Below, in pieces: positions 48,848 to 61,084 of a stretch of 64,000 nucleotides of DNA. The DNA is from Psilocybe azurescens (taxonomy: Eukaryota; Basidiomycota; Agaricomycetes; Agaricales; Agrocybaceae): the NCBI GenBank assembly GCA_023853785.1, contig JAJIRX010000140.1, positions 56,531-120,530 of the forward strand, written 5' to 3'. Each line of letters opens with the position of its first letter. The stretch's first letter is position 1. A program made the translations under genes and the position numbers. Under the pieces are notes generated by a model. The model ran no database searches, had not been told where the DNA came from, and was given only the letters and a program-made list of their open reading frames with translations.

Positions 48848-51800
48848 TCATATGAATGGAGACACATAACGTTGGCAACTATTTTTAAATGTAAGATCAG
48901 CACTGATCGCATACTTGTGCCATATATGACTTTGTCGACAAGCATAGGCTTTCGGGCCCGGATTAATATTTGCCATGTCCGATGCTTTTGCCCACTCTTC
49001 GCGACGATGAGCGAAATATCGAACCGTCCATATCATTTCGTACTCGACTAAGATAATTTCTTCATTCCATCGATTTTTCTGCGCCCGAGCGCGCAACCAA
49101 TGGACGCGGTTGACTATAAAATATATTGTCGTTATTTAAAATATGAAAGAAATGAACATCTGATTCACATTCAGTTTGAAATCGTTGTTGAACGTCGGGC
49201 CCGTTTGACCGATCGGTATCGGCGGCTCCGACTGCGTCATTCAGCAAATGCCAACGGCCGGTCCTCCATATCCATGGCAAATTGATTTTGGATGAACCCG
49301 GCACATTGGGTTTCCAAATAGCGGTGCTTGGTTTTAGATCGTTCACGTGTTAGCTCGCGAAATATGTGGAGGAACTCTTGCTCGCATTTAAGGGCAACGA
49401 GGGCGGGACCGACATGCCGAGTATATACGAGCGTGCAGAATTTTTGCATGATTCAGTGATTTGACTTTTTTCTGGCCATCATTGCGAATGCTGGATCGGC
49501 TTCCTGTACGAACAACATAGCGATATAAAAATGAGATGTCGGCCACAATATCCCGAATACGCTTGATATGGTTTCGAGCTTGATTTTTCCTAATGCCCAG
49601 TTCTAAACTAGCGAACCTTGGTGGAACGTTGAAATTGGAAGGAAGTGACAGTATCTGCCGTTCGGGAAATATTGCAGTTGAAGTCGACTGTGTAGCGCGG
49701 GGCAGAGTGGGCTCGTCACTGGTATTGGGCCCGCGTTGGCCATCTTGATCGTTATCGGCAATGTCGTCAGAACTCGGCCTCATCTTGGAAATGGACTAGC
49801 TCAGTGCTGTTCCCGATATCCGGCACCTCTGCCTCTTGCTGCAAAAGTTTAACTTGCCCAAGCATTGAGGTGAGTACTTGACGCAGTTGATTAACTACCT
49901 GACGGTCTTGTTCCGTAGATGCTGTCCCCAGCCGACGAACTTTGTCTTGTAACTCCAATCTAATTCGGAATAAACGGTCACATTTCAGTTCTTCGTTACA
50001 TATTACTTACTGTTTTTCTTCGACTTGTATAGTTAATCTAAGCCAGTTACCCACCGGACTATCGGTGCCGGTGTCGGTGTCGGTGTCGGTGCCGTCGACC
50101 GCATCATCGGTCAATGAATGCGGCATTCGGGCACCGTAGATATCCATTCGCTTAATGTCGACAGTGCGCATTGCTTCCACACTTTGAATTTCGTCTTCCC
50201 ATTCATTAAGTGTTTCCGGCGCCATATCTGCAGATAATTCCGTGAAATAAGAGTTGGCCTGGCTCACCATGCTAATCGCATCTGCATATCTGATGCACAG
50301 AACTTGCGTAATTCCAAGCATTTTTTGAAGTTTGAATCCGTAGTGTGGTCGCCGAGTACTTCTTCTCTGTGCGCCAGACTTGCTGTCCGAACCGAGGGCG
50401 AAATTGCGTTGAGGTTCGACCATAGCGATTCAAGAATTTGACCAGCAACGATTGCAGCACCGGGAACAAAAGTGGTTGCATAGCGAAAAAACAAACATCC
50501 TTGTGCCCATGAACATGAAATAAGTCAATCGCCTGGTCAATAATTAGACCGGCCGGGATCATATGGCCAATTCGTTCAAAAAGATACACAATCCATGTGC
50601 AGACAATGTCATATATGACAAGCAACCCTTGTTCAGGTTCAACGTGTGTTGACTTGATAGCTTGCAGTAACGCATAATCAATATTCTTTTGCTGCTCCCC
50701 TCTGAACAAGTCAGCCAACGTATTGGGTGCAAAGCAGCCATGACAAGCACATGCGAAGGCCACCTTGCCTGTCCTATCACATGCTTTTGTTGATAGTAAA
50801 GCGTTCATAACGGCTTTAAATGTGTTTTCGCATGGTGCTTTCTGCATTGTAGATGTCAGTCAAATTATGTCGGCCAAATCTCGGCCCCGATTCACACTTA
50901 CTGTTAATCGGTCAATGGCAGATTGTAAGAAATCTTGATAATGAACACGGTTGGGTGCCATTCCTGCCCCATCTATCAACCAGACGTCGTCATCACATTT
51001 TTGCCGAACATGATTGGCTTTGAAATTGCCATCGGTGACAAAAATACGTTTGTAGACAGATCTGTACAGAAGTGTTGTTATATCAGAAATTCAATATTTG
51101 TAAGTTGCACTCACCGATTGGGATCGTTCTTCCAATCATCGGGCAAGTTTATACCAGGTTGGGGGCAGGTCGGGCAATACAGAGATAATGATCCAGCTGG
51201 CGGGTTGCGAGGATCTTCTTTTTGTGTCCATAGCCGGCCCATCGTAATTTTTTTAACCATCGCCAAAGGCGCGACATTCGGCGAATTCATGATACAAATT
51301 GACAATGTCGGCCCGCCCGATCGGCAATGTCATTCTGCGGATAAGTTGGTAAAATTGGTACGCTGATGCCTTCAGCTCCAGATTAAATAGCCGAAATTGA
51401 TCCATTAGTTGAACGGAGAAGAGAGTGCGTATCCTGGTAAAGCTGGCCGGTAGAAGTCGACAAGAAACCAAATCCAACGGGACCGAATGTTCGCCTCGGC
51501 AATGACAGGTTACCATGGCCATATAATGAATTCCATTGGTGTGGAGAATCCTTACATATGTGTTGTTTAAACCATCAGCTGAAGGGACATTTGGCTGTAC
51601 CCAAGGGGTGTTGAATTTACTTTGTTGACGAATATTATCGGCCCGCTGACCGACACTTCTTCGGCCACATTACCAACATTGTTGTCCGTTTCTAAATAAG
51701 GGCCGAAATCTTGACATCGGCCTCGGGATCGTCGCCGTCCAAATCATCGGCCGTATGTTCTTCAACATAATCCTGATTATCTTCGTCGAGACCTTGGTAG

Positions 51801-52683
51801 CATTGATTCAGAAAACGAAAAGCTTGTTCGGCGCCACGTTCATCTGACACCCAATCGGTTGCATATGCAGGATTTGAATCACTGTACGCAGAAGGGTGCG
51901 AGGCCGATGTATCAGCTGAATCTGTTTTTGCAGTCGGCCCCGCCTCGGTCGCGGCTTGCATTTTATTTAATTTTGCCTGTTCCCGTCTGTCCGGATGTTT
52001 CTGTAATGATTCTAAATGATTTCTTTGAAACTGAAGGGAGTCGCATATCGCCAAGCCAGCACAATGTGGAACCAATATGTAGCAGCCGACTTCCCATAAC
52101 TCGGCTCTGCGAAGTGGGTTTCTGCCCAACATTCAATTCTATGAAAAGGAGCAGACCGGTGGGAATGCCTCATGCATTTGCAGCAGATAGGCTCTGAAAG
52201 TGTACAATCAATGCATCTCCATATTGCCCAGGAGCCAGTTGAACAGGATCGGCAATGCTGCTTGTCTGCCGGCCAGGTTTCTCGCGCAAGTGATGCTTGT
52301 AGTAAATCTTCTATTCTGTCGACCCATTCTCTCATGTATTCTTTTTGGGTCTGAGAAAGCACTGTGTAAGCTTTTATATAACCTATGTGATAATCCATTA
52401 CCTTGGTTTTTCTGTGGCGGGGCATATTCCAAAAGTCCGGAATGCTTCCACCGTCAGTGTATATATTTTGGTTCACTGATTGATGCCTGAGATCTGCCGG
52501 GTCATTTGACATACTATTCTCTTTTATTGTGGAGACTAGAGGGACAAAAATTCCTCGTTGGGATTTGGGACCACTGAAAACATCGGAGAGATGTGTAACA
52601 GCCTGAGAAGCTTCAACACTTCCTTGAACCAGGTGTTTCGACTTTCTTTGCCTTTTATTAGCTGGTCCGTTTGAAGAGTTCAT
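48848..52683 (-). CDS. KDZ transposase with CxC2 cysteine cluster, copy B
   Basis: From the ATG at 52,683 the first exon encodes a basic stretch (ANKRQRKSK) and a CxC2 cluster at residues 144-181 (CRSC, CIDC, CCKC and following His). The core follows: LYCPTCPQPGINLP near 51,160; VTDGNFKANHV near 51,020; a VIYDIVCTWIVYL segment near 50,610; IDLFHVHGHKDVCFF near 50,500; and GQILESLWSNLN near 50,430. The C-terminal WLRARAQKNRWNEE lies near 49,080 and the end is at 48,848. KDZ transposases catalyse cut-and-paste movement; Asp/Asp/Glu in these blocks are the presumed catalytic residues. About six single-base frame changes interrupt it (near 52,113, 51,708, 51,260, 50,488, 50,265 and 49,790) with almost no substituted stops. 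It is either a young pseudogene or a victim of sequence indels. Confidence 0.85.
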
Positions 52684-52867
52684 GGTGCAAAGAAGAGAGT
52701 GCTATATACATTGCTCCAGCATGTAACTGAGTACGAAATAATGCACATGAGGTTTCCATGAGGCATGCAGGCAAAAATCTCACCGTGCTCATGCTTCTTA
52801 ATTCATAATCACCCCCATTGCGCTTTATTTCTCATTCATCCATTTTCAATCGTATTTCATCAGTGAC
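52684..52867. promoter_or_regulatory. Divergent promoter, KDZ copy B
   Basis: The 184-bp interval between head-to-head start codons has the same spacing as in copy A and the 62-kb remnant. No further element could be assigned. Confidence 0.5.
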
Positions 52868-55031
52868 ATGGCTACAGCAATCGAGTTACAGAACAAAAAA
52901 CGCAGACCGAAGATGTTCAATTCAGAAGAACTCCAACACATTCTACCTTTCAAAGAATCTTTTGTGAATGCGCCGGACAGTCAAAGAACGTCTCTCCATC
53001 TTGACAAATCACATATTGGTTGCAATATTTAATTACTGGGACAGCCAGGGGAAAAGGGCAACAGATGACCTTGAGAGTCGCCGTTGGACACAGGTATGGC
53101 CATATACATAAGCTGGCTCTGCGTCTTTCTGAATATGGTTCAGGCAGTCATCACCTGGTGCTCGAATAATTGGAGGGCAGAAAGAGGAATTGCTCGGAAG
53201 TCCAACCACTTTCGACCGAAGAGACCTGACGTTCTCTGGTACAATCATCAGGCGATGGTTTGGGCAGAAATTGCTAATATTATGGGGATCGAAAAAGCGT
53301 CCGCCGACACAGTTGGTTGGTTCAGGCATCGGACAGCGGCAATGAAGAACATTTGGACACGCATGACTGAGGGTGAACGCACGGCCATTGACCAGGGAAG
53401 TGGAAATGTGTGCAATGAAAGGGTACAATGAACATACGCAAGCAAGGTGAGTAAATCGCCACTTACTTCATGCCTTTATCTGAACTGCATTTAAGTTTGG
53501 CGAAGAAATATCACGTCAAGAGGATTGATCAATCAATGAAAGATCAGTATAATGAAATGGGGATGACGAGTGTGGTTTTTGTATGCTTTCCACTGCCTGA
53601 CGGCAAGATAGCAGTTGATGGGTATGTGAATGCCCGATTACGTCCGAGTCGATATCGGGACCGATGAACGTTGGCCGAAGTTCATGTCGGGGCCGATCAA
53701 CATTCACGGCCGGCATATCACGACCTAGTACGCAGACAACGGCTGACATAGTTTTAGATACGAGCAAATATCAAACTTGATGGATATTCCGGCCCAATCG
53801 TTCATGAGTATTTATAAGGCCGACGTCGACCGGATGAAACAAAATATATTGGATTATGTGACCGGGTTGCAAAATCTCAAGAAACACGGACACTTAGCGT
53901 TTACAGTCAACAGAATACCGGCTAAGAAACCAATATTTACATTTGGAAACACAACCAATGGTTTCCCAATCATACCTATTCCATTGCCAGACAAAGACTG
54001 GACCAAAAGTGATTTGGAAGAGGTGTTTAGTTTATATGTGAAGACTCATTACAGTGGGTACAGTCAGTGATATACTCGGGCCCGACACATCTGAAAGATT
54101 AGTAGAACTCGCCACCGGTGGCATAACCGACAAGGTGCCGTACACCGAAATCGGAAAGGATCAGAACACTTTTATCAAATCAAAATATCTGCCTTCGAAC
54201 ATGAAGTTTGCAAATCCCAGAAATCTACATAAAGAAGACATACAGGCATTTTTTGCACATTTAGTGCACCGACAGCAAATATATCATCCACAGGACACAT
54301 TTAGGTTCCAGTGCATTAAACATAAACATGGACCGGTGCCGACTCGATATTCAGACGATCAACCGGTAGCCGACCGGGGCCGACGCAAATCAATTCATAG
54401 AGAAGAACATAAAAGAAAACACCAAAATCAAATTATTCCGCAAGATAATCTCCTGAAACCTGTTATGAAGCCACCTGCAGAAACATCTTCAATGACACCA
54501 GCCCCGATTAACCTCGGGGCCGAGCCGACACAACGGAACGGCAAACACCCTGAAGTGGAAAATGTCGCTATCGAAAGACAATTCATGACATCCACTGTTG
54601 GTCAGCATCTGGTGTATGTCACTCAAGATGTTATGGAGTGCATGTATCCTGCTGGTACAGAATACCCACTACCGGTCAATGGTCCGGCCGATGGTATGCC
54701 TATGTATTTAGTTGATTCAACTGAATATGCGGCATATTGCACAACACAAAGTGAAAGGAATCATCATATGGTGGCCCATGATTTACATCATATTTCAGAT
54801 TCTCAAATTGATTCCACCTTACTGGGTGCCACCATGCCAACCCCAAGGGCAACACCTATGCGAGGGCCAGGGCCAACTGCACGCTATACAGGATCCTCAA
54901 ATACAAATGTCATGCCAAGTAGTTTGAAGAAAGTAAAACCTAAGAAAAAGGTTGCCTTCAAAGGTGTTGAAATAGCGTCTGCAGTGATATCAGGTCCAAA
55001 GTCACTTAGGAGGAGCGCTCGGAATAAATGA
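52868..55031 (+). CDS. KDZ-linked accessory protein, copy B (five exons)
   Basis: The exons are 52,868-53,093, 53,144-53,446, 53,496-53,621, 53,758-54,053 and 54,103-55,031, joined by GT-AG introns of ~50-136 bp in phase. Visible segments are MFNSEELQHILPFKE, TVKERLSILTNHILVAIFNYW, the VAIFNYWDSQGKR segment, RPDVLWYNHQAMVWAEIANI, KQNILDYVTGLQNLKKHGHL, GFPIIPIPLPDKDW and a C-terminal LKKVKPKKKVAFKG. The basic tail suggests nuclear or DNA-associated action. Single-base shifts occur near 52,972 and 53,425. The family is a recurrent, uncharacterised neighbour of basidiomycete KDZ genes as far as this window shows (three copies, always divergent from the transposase). No catalytic motif was seen. 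Confidence 0.65.
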
Positions 55032-56978
55032 CCATCCCCAAGCCAAGTCCTACACCAAGGACAAAACAAAGTTAATAGTTACAAGAAATGGGACTATTAT
55101 ACTACAAGAAATAAAATATATACATGTGTCCCTAACATGCTATAGAATTCAAGATTATACTATCACTGACGAGCCTTTTTAGTATTTCCATCAGTGGCTG
55201 AACTCTGAGTGCGTGGACGTTTGCCCAAATGGCCAGGAGTTGGGCTGCGTGACATTGTTCTTGAAGGGCTAGGGAGACGTAAGACGAGGCGAACGACGGA
55301 GGTCAGTTCTATCACGGTCATGTAGAAGTGGTGGTGCAAGAAGAGACGGCGACGGAAGAATGATCATCGTTGACGGGGCCGGTTGAGCAATATCGGGGCC
55401 GATTTTGATCGGCCCCGATTCCGACGATGCTACCGCAGTCAGATTTGCGGCAGCCGATCCAGTGGGGTCCGAGGTGGTGTCGGTCGGTGGAGACGTAACG
55501 GAGCCGATGCAATTCGGCCCTAATGTTGTCGATCCGCTCAAAGTTGGATTTGCGGCAGCCAGCGTCAATAGGGTGCATGAGAGAGTCACTCGGCCCCGAC
55601 GGCCGCTAAGTATCATTTTCCGACTGCGACTGACCTTCTACATATGCAGGGGCCGGAAACAAATTCTGAGGAAGTCATGTCTGCATGTATTATGGCTGAG
55701 TCCACAGATACAGGGATAGGTTCTATCGGGGTCCCATCAACAATCGTTATGGTGCCATATAAAGCTTGCTCCTGTGAGTTATTCGGGGTTGGAGGAATTA
55801 ATTGCACAGATGGGACAATTGCTGAACGAACCGAAGAAAGGTCTATCTTCCGTGCTTTGGCTGCATGGCGTTCTGATTGATTAACTTCGGGGTGGATGGG
55901 GTCGGGAGTCGAGTCAGCAGAGTTCGGGGTCGCACAGATAGAGGTGGCGACGATTCCATCCGTTCGCGGTATCGGGGCCGATGACACAGGGCCGATGACG
56001 GTATCTACTGGGCGGTCCTCTAAGTCTTCTGATATGGGACCGGCCCCCAAATAGTCGGCAGACGGCGCCGACAGTTGCGCCCGTCGGCCCCGAATCACCC
56101 TTGTCCTGCAACTCCGTTTGAATTTCTTCGTCCACCAGGGTTGCAATTCCTCGGCCGGTCACAGGGAGTACGGTACTTTGGATGGAACGTAGAACTTGCA
56201 TAATGTCCGCATATTTGTCCTCGAAGTGTCCCAATTTCTCAAAGATATTGTCGATCTTCCCCTCCAGCCGAGTGACCCGATCGCCGAGTCTAGCATTTGG
56301 CCCATGAATAGCGGATTGCTCCATTTGAGCGCAGGCTTCGTTGCAGTCATATACCATTGACAATGCGGTGGACGCAGTGGTTGTGGCAGTGACCACTTTG
56401 GAAGTCAGGGGCGTCAACATGAGCGATAAGGTCGTTATCATCTTCATCTTCGCTCATAGCTTAAAAAAAATTTAAAGTCGATATGTATTTCCTGAAGTAA
56501 TGTACATACCACGATGTTTCCCCTTTCCAATGCCGAAAATCGAGGTGCATAATCTTCGTCGGCCGTGGCCGCATCAACTTGCTGCGGCCGACTGGTCGTT
56601 CGAGGTCTTACCTCACCCATATATTCCGGTGGAGTCCACCAACTCCATGCTGGAGTTGGTGGAGTCCACATGGAGTTTGGTGACTTTTTTGGCAGGTGTA
56701 CCAGCCATTTAGAGGTGGAGGCTCCACCTGGAGTCCAGCTGGAATCCGCTCATCCTCCATGTGGGCCAATGTGGAGGATGTGGAACTCCATGTGGACTCC
56801 ATGTGGAACTTCATCTGAGTCTCATCCTCCATATGGATTCCATATGGATTTGACTCAAGAAGCATGTATATCAGCATTAATACACTATTTCAGGGTCAAT
56901 TTCTAATGGACTCCAGGTGGAGGATGATCCCCAGATTTTATTTATATTTTATTTATATTTTATTATAATGTAAAAAAA

Positions 56979-57062
56979 AAAAGCACCAATAGGAATTGAA
57001 CTCGGGCATCCGAGAATGCCGCACACTGACGTTAAACCAACTAAGCTATAGAGCCTTTGTAA
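56979..57062 (-). ncRNA. tRNA-like (SINE-type) RNA polymerase III module, copy 2
   Basis: On the minus strand TAGCTTAGTTGG matches the A-box exactly. GAGTTCAATTCC resembles a B-box and a run of ten T follows. It is homologous to 10,720-10,797, with the shared GATGCCCRAGTTCAATTC core. Confidence 0.6.
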
Positions 57063-57149
57063 TTCATCAAATTTTGATGGCCTACATACCAATACGGCTA
57101 TTTACTCGGCATTTCTCGGCAGTGACAAATAACGTCACGTATGTGACTT

Positions 57150-57945
57150 ATTGATGCCACGTCGGTCCGTTAATTATTTCCACCACCCCACCTCTTCCTC
57201 CGACCACCACCACCCCGCTGCCGCCGTCGTGCGTGCCCCCACCTCGCCGTCGTCGGTCGGAGCCAGGCCCATGCCAACCCGACCGACCGCATGCATCGCA
57301 ACGAACCGAGACCGACGAAGAACAGACGGACACCCGAACGAAGGGAGGTGAGTACGGAACGAGACGGAACGAGGCGGGTAGAGAACGAGGAACGAGGCGA
57401 GCGAATGCGGAACGAGGGGAACGAGGCAATGCGATGCGAACGAGAACGAGGTCGCGACCCCAGGTAAGTCGCGAATTCGCATGCCGCCGCCATTAACCGC
57501 TCCCCCTCTTTTCGTGTAGGCCGATGACAACGACAACGACGGGTACGTACGGTACGTACAACGATGGTGACGGCACGCAGGACGCGTACGGACGACGACA
57601 CCAACGTGTCGCAGACCATGACGACGACGCGTACAACGGCCACGACAATGACGACAACGGCCACAACGACCACGACCAGCGCATCGACGGCCACGACAAC
57701 GACGTGTGACGGCCACGACAACAACAACAACGTGTACAACGACGACAACGCGTGTACAACGACGATGACCGAGCGACGTGTACGACAACGACAACGACGT
57801 GTACGACAGCCACAACGACGGCGACAACACGTATGACAGACGCAGCGGACACGACAGCACAACGTACGGACACGCCGGACGTGTACGACGGCCACCACAA
57901 CGACGACAATGCGACGGCGGGCTACGAGCAACACGGCCATCCTCT
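57150..57945. repeat. GC-rich low-complexity block with conserved tag, copy 3 (inverted)
   Basis: ACGACAACGACG-type units keep long frames open on both strands; they are judged non-coding. The conserved tag is at 57,165-57,290. Confidence 0.7.
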
Positions 57946-59841
57946 CGCCCCTTTTTCTTTTTCTTTTTTAATCTTGTTTTCTCTTTTTTCATGTTCATGT
58001 GCTTCTATATTTATTTGAACCAACTATGTACCCTCTCGCCTCCTTTTTTGTCTGTTTTGTATGTTTTTCTTTTATTTCTTTTGTTTTATATATTTTTATA
58101 TATTTCTTTTTATGTTTCAGTGGTGATGAACTTTGCTAGTAGATAATACAGATAATAATGTAGTATATAGTTTTTAATATATTATATATACATTCTTACA
58201 TGAATTTACTCTAAGAAAATACATTCCAATTAAAATCTGGCTATAGCTGGACTTTGTGAAATTCAATAAGTCTGCTCTCTGATGGCCTAAGCTGGAATAT
58301 TGTTACCCAGGTATGGAGTCCAGGTGGATTCTAATTGAACTCCACCTGGACTCCACCTGGACTCCACCTGGCCTCCAGTTGGATTCAAGTGGAATTGCTT
58401 GAAGTCCATCTGGAGTCCACCTGAACTCCACCTATCAAAGATAACTTTCTGAACACTTGGATATGTTCCAGATGGAGTCCATGTGGAGTCCACCACTTCT
58501 GTATGGAGTTGGTGGACTCACATGAGTATATGGTGGAGGTAAGTACACGGTCGTTCCTGCAGGCTGTTGTTGGTCTGGAGATGTAGGCTGACGTCGTCGA
58601 GCTTTACGACGTATGGCCATCGGTACTTCATCATCATTGTCACCGTCATTCTTCTCGACGGCCGACCGGTCTTCACGAGATTCCACAACGGCCAGTGGAC
58701 GTTTCATTCTTCGGGGCCTTGATCTTGATCGGCTGCGGATTGGATTGGATACACCACCGGGGCCGAGACTACATTTCACTTTCTGTTTGCTGCACCGATA
58801 ACACGCCCCTCGGCCACGGGCCCGATCGTAACAATTTGCCTGTGCTTTGACGCATCGGTCGCATGATTCCCTGTTCAAGCGGCCCTGTTCAGGCTGGGGG
58901 CGTACTTTTCGTCTTCCTCGTGACCCGTACTGTCGATGGGTGACATTTCGCGTTCAGAATTACTTGCCGAACTTGATTTCCTCCCTCGATAGGACATCTC
59001 GTCGGCCGTGTCACGTCGGCCCCGATTGGACACATCCTTGTGGCCGGGATCTAGAGGCACTCTGAGGACAGGAATATGTCCTTTGGCCAGACAAATGGCT
59101 GCAGTTCCTGTGCGGATGGAACCTCCGGAATATGTTCTTCATGATTCGGTGCGTGCTGGAAAGATTGAGATCGGGCCCGTGGTGACTGACGCCGAGAATC
59201 GATGATATCTTGCTGAGTCGTTTCATTACGTTTTGTAACATCGGGGTTATTCGCTTTACCGTACTGTATACTTGGCATATGTAAATTTTTGGATGGAAGC
59301 TCCTGTACTGTAGTGCTTTTCGGTGGCCGGGTAGTCGGGGCCGATATAGTGTTGTCGAAGGTCGCCATGTTACGAAGATGCTGCTGTATGAAATCTGGAG
59401 TGCGACCAGCTTGTTTGACCTCTTTCCAAGCTTTCAGAAACCCCCAGAAAAACATTGGACTGTCAAAATCGGCCTCAAGTGTGCGACTTCGGCGCCGGTC
59501 ATTCTTTGCAGAAAGAATATCTCATGCTGCAATAATTCAATCCTATGTCGAAATGCTTACAACGTTGTTATGACTTACCAGTTTGCCCTTCATTTCCTTA
59601 ATTTTTGTAGAAACGGTTCCGGTGGTCAATCCGTCAGCGGATGTTGTTATCTAAATAGCGAAGTGTTCGCTCAAGCTCGGTGGCAGACGGAATAGCGGTA
59701 TCATTGGACATGGTATTTGTTTTGTAGTTTTCAGAAATTTATAGTAGATGTTGATGCTCGGGGGCGAGTCGGCTGATGGTGAAAGAAGACGACGGGTAAG
59801 GGATACCACAAACGTCTGTTGCGTTGTAAATCAACAAACAC

Positions 59842-60992
59842 GTGATACAAAGAGTGGCAAACAATACACATACTCGGGCGCTGACGTTATCTGCGGCAAT
59901 CTTTTCAAACATATCGTATTCTAGTCCACCGAAAACAGAACATATGGATTGTGTTAAACAAGATACAATCTCCGAAACCCACCTCACGAAATCGACACTC
60001 CCTGACACCACTCATAGTACATCGGCTCGATCAATCCATGGGTACCGCTTAAATAGCCAACCGACCCGTACTGTAGAGGCTTCCTCAACCAGCGAAAGAT
60101 GTGACATTCGGCCTCAGCCGACAATCAGCCTTCCTGCTGGTTTTACTTCATTGCCCGGGCCCGATGGGAACACGATTTATGTTCCCGAATTTTTAGTTTC
60201 CACTGCACACAAAGAATTCACCATTGCGAGGGCACGAGCAGAGCTTCCACTTGAAAACAGTCAAGGTGGTGTAAGTTTACTTTATTCGTTTTATTTGGAT
60301 GATAGGAGGACTACGATATATTGTCATCAGCAACGTATAGTCGTTGAGTATATATATCGGGGCCGATAAGCCGCTTTTGTTATTGACAGCCGATATTCCG
60401 GGGGCCGATTACGGTCTGTTTGGTCGGTGTCGCTGCATTCATCGGGGGCCGAACATGCGCGAAATGTCAATTCATCGGCTTCATATCTCGGGGCCGGTTT
60501 TATTTAAACCGCATGTTTCTGGCCGATCTTTTGCATTCAGATATTTACCATGTCCAACATCCTAGCTCCATTCTCTCCCTTTCTCTGGCTATTTTCTATA
60601 TGCTCACTTATTTTACAGTCTCAAAATAGCACTGGGGCGAAATTTTGTCATTCTTGGAAACAGGGTATTGGTCCCAGCCGACCCAGTAAGCTGAAATGTA
60701 GTACAGGTCAAATAGCAATTAATATATATATTTTTAGCATTTAACCGAACGTGAACTCCTTCAGATAGATACTGAGGTCCATTATCTCTGCCACACACTT
60801 GGCATATCCTACAAGGACGCCAGCCATCGGCTTTACATGTCTGAGTGGGAAAAGCTCAAGGCGAATGACTGGGCCCAAAAATTATTTAAGGACCTCGATA
60901 ACCAATGTTTCCGAGCCATCGAGAAGTTTGACAAGAAATTAATTGCTCTCTCAGCCGATCTTCCGGCTGACCAGCCGCATACAGTGGAATGA
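59842..60992 (+). CDS. KDZ terminal small gene, copy B (two exons)
   Basis: Exon 1 (59,842 or a later ATG at 59,941, to 60,270) ends at a GTAAGT donor. Exon 2 (60,738-60,992) starts HLTERELLQIDTEVHYL and includes YKDASHRLYMSEWEKLKAND and a predicted helical IEKFDKKLIALSADL tail. The conserved core of exon 1 is PAGFTSLPGPDGNTIYVPEF. The 467-bp intron is long for this genome and is rich in CGG(G)GCCG sites. A homologue is next to the terminal repeat at 42.5 kb. No known domain was recognised. This gene looks the most intact in the element. Confidence 0.6.
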
Positions 60993-61084
60993 TTTGTAGT
61001 TTTTCTATTCTTTCTACACCATATCTACACCATATTCAATCTAAATACTCATTTGTGTGTAAATTTCACTGCTAAGCTGGGTAA

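Larger units (their letters stand above)
56600..58548. mobile_element. Family-2 subterminal-repeat element, complete, 1949 bp
   Basis: The ends GAGGTCTTACCTC and (inward) GTGTACTTACCTC are flanked by the exact 8-bp duplication GGTCGTTC at 56,592-56,599 and 58,549-58,556. Subterminal arrays use ACTCCACCTGGAGT-type units (56,630-56,930 and 58,310-58,520). The interior, in inverted order relative to the 8.5-kb element, has the tRNA-like module, the GC-rich block and the AT core. No transposase gene was found. It disrupts the Zn2Cys6 gene. Confidence 0.85.
55269..59711 (-). pseudogene. Zn2Cys6 / coiled-coil KDZ-element protein, split by an insertion
   Basis: From the ATG at 59,711 the frame gives MSNDTAIPSATELERTLRYL, an FWGFLKAWKEVKQAGRTPDF segment, and a basic linker. 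A zinc cluster follows near 58,770-58,870: CDRC, C six residues on, then CYRC and C, i.e. C-x2-C-x6-C-x9-C-x2-C-x6-C. This is the fungal Zn2Cys6 DNA-binding pattern. The family-2 element at 56,600-58,548 interrupts it. Dropping it and one target duplication rejoins PAGTT to SRPQQVD in frame. Beyond lie a coiled coil (RLEGKIDNIFEKLGHFEDKY near 56,230) and a Pro/Ser-rich tail ending at 55,269. Several one-base shifts are present. The likely role is sequence-specific binding to CGG sites in the element. The 3' part starting near 56,453 could instead be a separate gene. Confidence 0.6.

Noticed and set aside
57170..57998. Open frames of 256 and 274 codons on the minus strand
   Set aside because: Val/Arg-rich translation of ACGACA-type repeats inside a non-autonomous element.
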